A stretch of DNA of 64,000 nucleotides from DATHBD01 sp035296325 (lineage in GTDB: Bacteria > Actinomycetota > Actinomycetes > Mycobacteriales > Micromonosporaceae): assembly GCA_035296325.1 (NCBI GenBank), contig DATHBD010000015.1, positions 23,838 to 87,837 of the forward strand, read 5' to 3'. This document shows, piece by piece, positions 62,301-64,000 of the stretch; the stretch's first letter is position 1; every line of letters starts with the position of its first letter. The notes under the pieces were generated by a model. It did no database searches. It worked only from the letters and a program-made list of their open reading frames with translations, and had not been told where the DNA came from. Position numbers and translations under genes: made by a program.

Positions 62301-62609
62301 GAGCAGTCCCGCGTCGTGCACCTTCAACACCTGAGGACTCAGGTCCGCGAACTCTGTCGGCGTGGTGTCGTTCAGGCCGTCGAAGACCTTGATCACGCCC
62401 GCCTTCTCGGCTACGAAGATCCGGCCATCGGGGGCGAACTCGATGTTCGTCGGCTGGTTCAGGCCGCGGATCACGATCTGTTCGGAAAACTCGGCTGGCA
62501 GTGAGGCGGCGGACGCGGAGGTGGCGTTGACGACGGCCGAAACCAGCCCGCCGGCCAGCAACGAGGCGGCCACGGCGACCGAGATGGCCCTCCGGCGGCG
62601 GAGCAGCAT
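59382..62609 (-). CDS. Secreted PQQ sugar dehydrogenase - PKD - SMP-30 lactonase fusion
   Basis: The protein has 1075 residues. A signal peptide (AISVAVAASLLAGGLVSAVV) precedes a GSDH-type propeller (about 40-460; GLNQPTNIEFAPDGRIFVAE, LFYVDYGMDPNSDSG). A PKD domain (about 475-570, YEWDFTDDGTVDAT) and an Ig-like region with several Cys (HHCYTLDSCHQH) follow. The last 300 residues are an SMP-30/gluconolactonase propeller (NFLEGPVWIAG, FNSPNDLTVRGDGTVYFTDP, KQPNGIVLSPDEQTLYVA). If active, the first part would oxidise a sugar to its lactone outside the cell and the last would open it. ATG 62609 has GGGAG six bases upstream. Confidence 0.9.
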   Translation of the reverse strand: MLLRRRRAISVAVAASLLAGGLVSAVVNATSASAASLPAEFSEQIVIRGLNQPTNIEFAPDGRIFVAEKAGVIKVFDGLNDTTPTEFADLSPQVLKVHDAGLLGMALHPSFPAEPWVYVLYTRDALPGGTAPQWRDRCENAPANRCVTSSRLSRLDANGTEQVLIDSGWCQQGPSHSVGDLRFGRDGMLYVTHGDGARADIVDYGQTPRNAPNPCGDPPGGAMTPPRAEGGALRAQDVRTPNTAEDPTGLNGALLRLDPVTGDGAPGNPGAGSPDLNTRRIIAHGLRNAFRFDIRPGTDEVWLADVGWNTVEEINVVSDATTLTNFGWPCYEGPDRQAGYDGANLDLCENLYREDTQTAPRFHFRHDQTMGAPAGDRKCGTGGSAWSGVAFYPTAGGNYPPEYQGAMFLADYTRKCIWVLPPSEPGGPPITTTRPEDVKTFVFEPATPVDLAIGPGGDLFYVDYGMDPNSDSGTVRRIVYTGANTSPTAVLSATPTAGAAPLTVAFDAANSTDPDGGDGGRLSYEWDFTDDGTVDATTVTASHTYPDEGSFTARLRVRDGAGGTDTKTVVISVGNAAPTATIDAPVGTTTWAVGDTLSFAGGATDPEQGQLPAAALRWQLIQHHCYTLDSCHQHVLQEWEGVAEGSFTAPEHEYPSYLELVLTATDAGGLQQTSRRRLDPKTVELTFVTDPPGLTISVGSAAEQTPFTRTVIQNSTNTVSAVTPQTVGADVFTFREWSDGGEQTHVVTAPATPTTLTAAFDRTVTATPTVATAKCTPGESYGAPLDSAAQRAGLLAGGFNFLEGPVWIAGRDGNPGRLLVSDMQRPTVPGGVEPSVIRSMTPAGVFAVFRADGGSNGLALSADGTKVFAATHDQQSVSSYSLADGTRGVVAASVPGRQFNSPNDLTVRGDGTVYFTDPSFQRANRAGQAAGLTNVYRVKDDVVSVVDDTVKQPNGIVLSPDEQTLYVAGGDSGRIYRYPVRADGSVGPRTEFAEVTSPDGGTVDCAGNLYWASHTQGLIHVFAPDGRKLGTIAAGDDATNAAFGGPDGKTLFITSGIRGNYGVYSIDLNVPGLPY

Positions 62610-62620
62610 GCGGTCTCCCG

Positions 62621-62640
62621 AGGCGAGGCGAGGCGAGGCG
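62621..62640. repeat. Four tandem AGGCG units in a 5' leader
   Basis: Four exact 5-bp repeats lie between the promoter and the ribosome-binding site of the PQQ dehydrogenase-lactonase gene. Confidence 0.8.
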
Positions 62641-62652
62641 AGAATTGACGCA

Positions 62653-62681
62653 AATATATGTCTTGGTACGCGCGTCGGCAA
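62653..62681 (-). promoter_or_regulatory. Promoter of the PQQ dehydrogenase-lactonase gene
   Basis: On the minus strand TTGCCG (62681-62676) and TATATT (62658-62653) are separated by exactly 17 bases, in an AT-rich patch unusual for this window. It leaves a leader of about 38 bases. Confidence 0.6.
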
Positions 62682-62771
62682 CCGACGCCACGGGAGGTCA
62701 GACGTCGTCCGCGTCCTCGCCGCAGCGAACGAAGCGCGCCCGGACGCGGCGTACCCGGCCGAGGCGCTCGG

Positions 62772-63632
62772 CTATGCGTCGGCGGTCAACGGTGACGACA
62801 GCTCGATGACCGGAACGCTGTGGGTGCCCGGCTCGGCGTCGAGGCGGACCTGGTACACCACGGGTGGGCCGGTCTGCTCCCAGCGCGCTCCGACGACGGT
62901 GCCCGCTTGGTTTCCGATGCGAACCCGTGTTCCTGGCGGGTGGCAGTCGTAGGGTTCGACGAGAAGCGCATCGAGGATGTGCCGGACGCCGTCCATGGAG
63001 CCGCGCAGACTGGTGGACCGTAGTTCTCGACCGAGCGTGGCCGCCGCGTCGCGGCGCCGTCGGTCAGGGTGCGCTTCGCCAGCGGTGAGTGCGGCTTCCA
63101 CGCGGACCCACAGGTGCCACCGGTCATGGTCGAGCAGGCGCCGAGCGGCCCGGTCGAGCGCGCCGCAGGCAATGTCGACGGCTGCTTCCTCGCCCAGATC
63201 GCCCGCCCAGACGAGCTCCTCCGTGGCGGGTAGCAGGTTCGGCGACTCGTGCTCCAGGACGGCGTACAGCATGGCCACGGTCGTCTCCCGGCCCTCCCCC
63301 TGGTAGAGCGGGCCGATCCCGCCGGTGGCGCGTAGTGGCGGGAAACGCCTGACCAGGTGCGCGGCGCGGCCCAGCGGGAGGTCCGCGGCCAGCCGAGTGT
63401 CGCGTACCCGGGAGTTGAACGTGCGGTGTTCGCGGGCAGCGAACATCCATGCCCGATGCTCGTCGTCGCCGATCGGGAAGCCGGGACGCCGCAGGTGCGC
63501 CGGCGTCGGCGCCTTCGCCGCGAGCAGGCGCGCAGCAACGCAATACGCCACGCCGAGTTCGGTGGCCAGGGCCCGGATGGCGCGTTTGCGGGCCCGGTCG
63601 GGTACGGATTCTCGGCTGCGGGTTCCGCTCAT
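62772..63632 (-). CDS. Actinobacterial protein of unknown function
   Basis: The protein has 286 residues. The N-terminus, KRAIRALATELGVAYCVAARLLA, looks like a helix-turn-helix or a short helical hairpin. The centre is mostly helical and Ala/Arg-rich. The last 45 residues (GTRVRIGNQAGTVVGARWEQ) look like a small SH3-like or DUF-type beta domain. I do not recognise the family. It sits just upstream of and divergent from clpC. Confidence 0.7.
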   Translation of the reverse strand: MSGTRSRESVPDRARKRAIRALATELGVAYCVAARLLAAKAPTPAHLRRPGFPIGDDEHRAWMFAAREHRTFNSRVRDTRLAADLPLGRAAHLVRRFPPLRATGGIGPLYQGEGRETTVAMLYAVLEHESPNLLPATEELVWAGDLGEEAAVDIACGALDRAARRLLDHDRWHLWVRVEAALTAGEAHPDRRRRDAAATLGRELRSTSLRGSMDGVRHILDALLVEPYDCHPPGTRVRIGNQAGTVVGARWEQTGPPVVYQVRLDAEPGTHSVPVIELSSPLTADA

Positions 63633-63777
63633 CGTGGTCCTCCCCCGCTCATCCTAGGCCCGATTCGTTGTACGCTCAGGGGGCAGCGCGCCTGCACGAG
63701 CGTAGCGAGGCCCCCCACGCGGGCCGCGCGTGTACGCCAAGAGGCTCCGACTCAGCGCATGTCACCCCTTCCGCTTC

Positions 63778-63793
63778 CGCACGTACGCGTGCG
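63778..63793. promoter_or_regulatory. Dyad upstream of clpC
   Basis: CGCACG and CGTGCG flank TACG, 48 bases before the clpC start. Stress regulators such as ClgR act at clp genes in actinomycetes, but I cannot match a consensus here. Confidence 0.3.
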
Positions 63794-63841
63794 TTTCCTT
63801 GGGCGGAGTGCGTGGGGCTTCGCTGCGAGGACGTGAGTACC

Positions 63842-64000
63842 GTGTTCGAGCGTTTCACTGACCGGGCCCGTCGGGTTGTCGTCCTGGCGCAGGAAGAAGC
63901 CCGGATGCTCAACCACAACTACATCGGCACCGAGCACATCCTGCTCGGCCTCATCCATGAGGGTGAGGGCGTGGCGGCCAAGGCGCTGGAGAGCCTGGGG
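63842..64000 (+). CDS. clpC: ClpC ATP-dependent protease ATPase subunit, cut by window end
   Basis: The first 53 residues are visible: MFERFTDRARRVVVLAQEEA, ARMLNHNYIGTEHILLGLIH and EGEGVAAKALESLG. This is the highly conserved ClpC N-terminal repeat that binds adaptors and substrates. ClpC unfolds proteins for ClpP. GTG 63842 matches the known start of actinomycete ClpC; an in-frame GTG at 63833 is closer to GAGG. The gene continues beyond the window. Confidence 0.96.
   Translation, partial: MFERFTDRARRVVVLAQEEARMLNHNYIGTEHILLGLIHEGEGVAAKALESLG

Noticed and set aside
59550..62504. 984-codon plus-strand frame
   Set aside because: It is antisense to the dehydrogenase-lactonase fusion and Arg-rich throughout.

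Overview
The window is very GC-rich, with GTG/TTG starts and GC3-biased codons. It carries a SARP regulator, sortase-type and ClpC proteins, and many secreted plant-polysaccharide enzymes (GH6, GH10, PL11). This fits an actinomycete, most likely a Micromonosporaceae member such as Micromonospora; that placement is an inference from gene content.

Region 1 (1-901) is the 3' part of a secreted GH6 cellulase. Region 2 (953-28,359) is an extracellular contractile injection system (eCIS, a phage-tail-like particle related to Afp/PVC and the Streptomyces CIS). From 27,262 down to 7,433 a single minus-strand operon runs in this order: sheath, inner tube, CxxC protein, Pro-rich protein, Afp16-like terminator, AAA+ ATPase, small protein, CIS_tube protein, LysM protein, gp27-like hub, gp5-like spike, PAAR-like tip, gp25-like protein, two baseplate-J proteins, a gpI-like protein and a beta-helix fibre. 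Nearly every junction is a 1-8 nt start/stop overlap. Beyond a hairpin (7231-7260) lie two putative cargo genes. One encodes 1565 aa ending in a PD-(D/E)xK-nuclease-like domain. The other encodes 509 aa with an eCIS-associated DUF4157 (HELAH) domain and a C-terminal Cys/His/Asp domain. A divergent SARP-family regulator (27,517) sits across an intergenic region with three GTCACC repeats at exact 11-bp spacing, the natural candidate control site. No tape-measure protein and no obvious immunity gene were found.

Region 3 (28,857-37,161) holds a secreted PL11 rhamnogalacturonan lyase behind a LacI-type palindrome, a DUF2207 membrane protein with a tiny coupled leader ORF, a secreted Cys-rich unknown, and a DoxX/MmpL pair divergent from a MarR regulator. 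Region 4 (37,304-45,852) encodes a 2002-aa LPXTG surface protein with ten CxxC-bearing Ig-like repeats, facing a VanZ / response regulator / histidine kinase operon.

Region 5 (45,968-52,991) is a patchwork of small metabolic and resistance-like genes: GNAT, DUF1152, TetR, two APH-type kinases, a VOC protein and an Imm5-like protein. It includes a decayed methyltransferase and a frameshifted DUF6463 gene. Region 6 (53,224-64,000) carries a CBM/GH10/ricin-lectin xylanase with a good promoter, a SPOR-like small protein, a GH15 enzyme, a divergent SDR/XRE pair, a secreted PQQ sugar dehydrogenase fused to an SMP-30 lactonase, an unknown actinobacterial protein and the start of clpC.

Most long reading frames opposite these genes are GC-driven shadows and are omitted.
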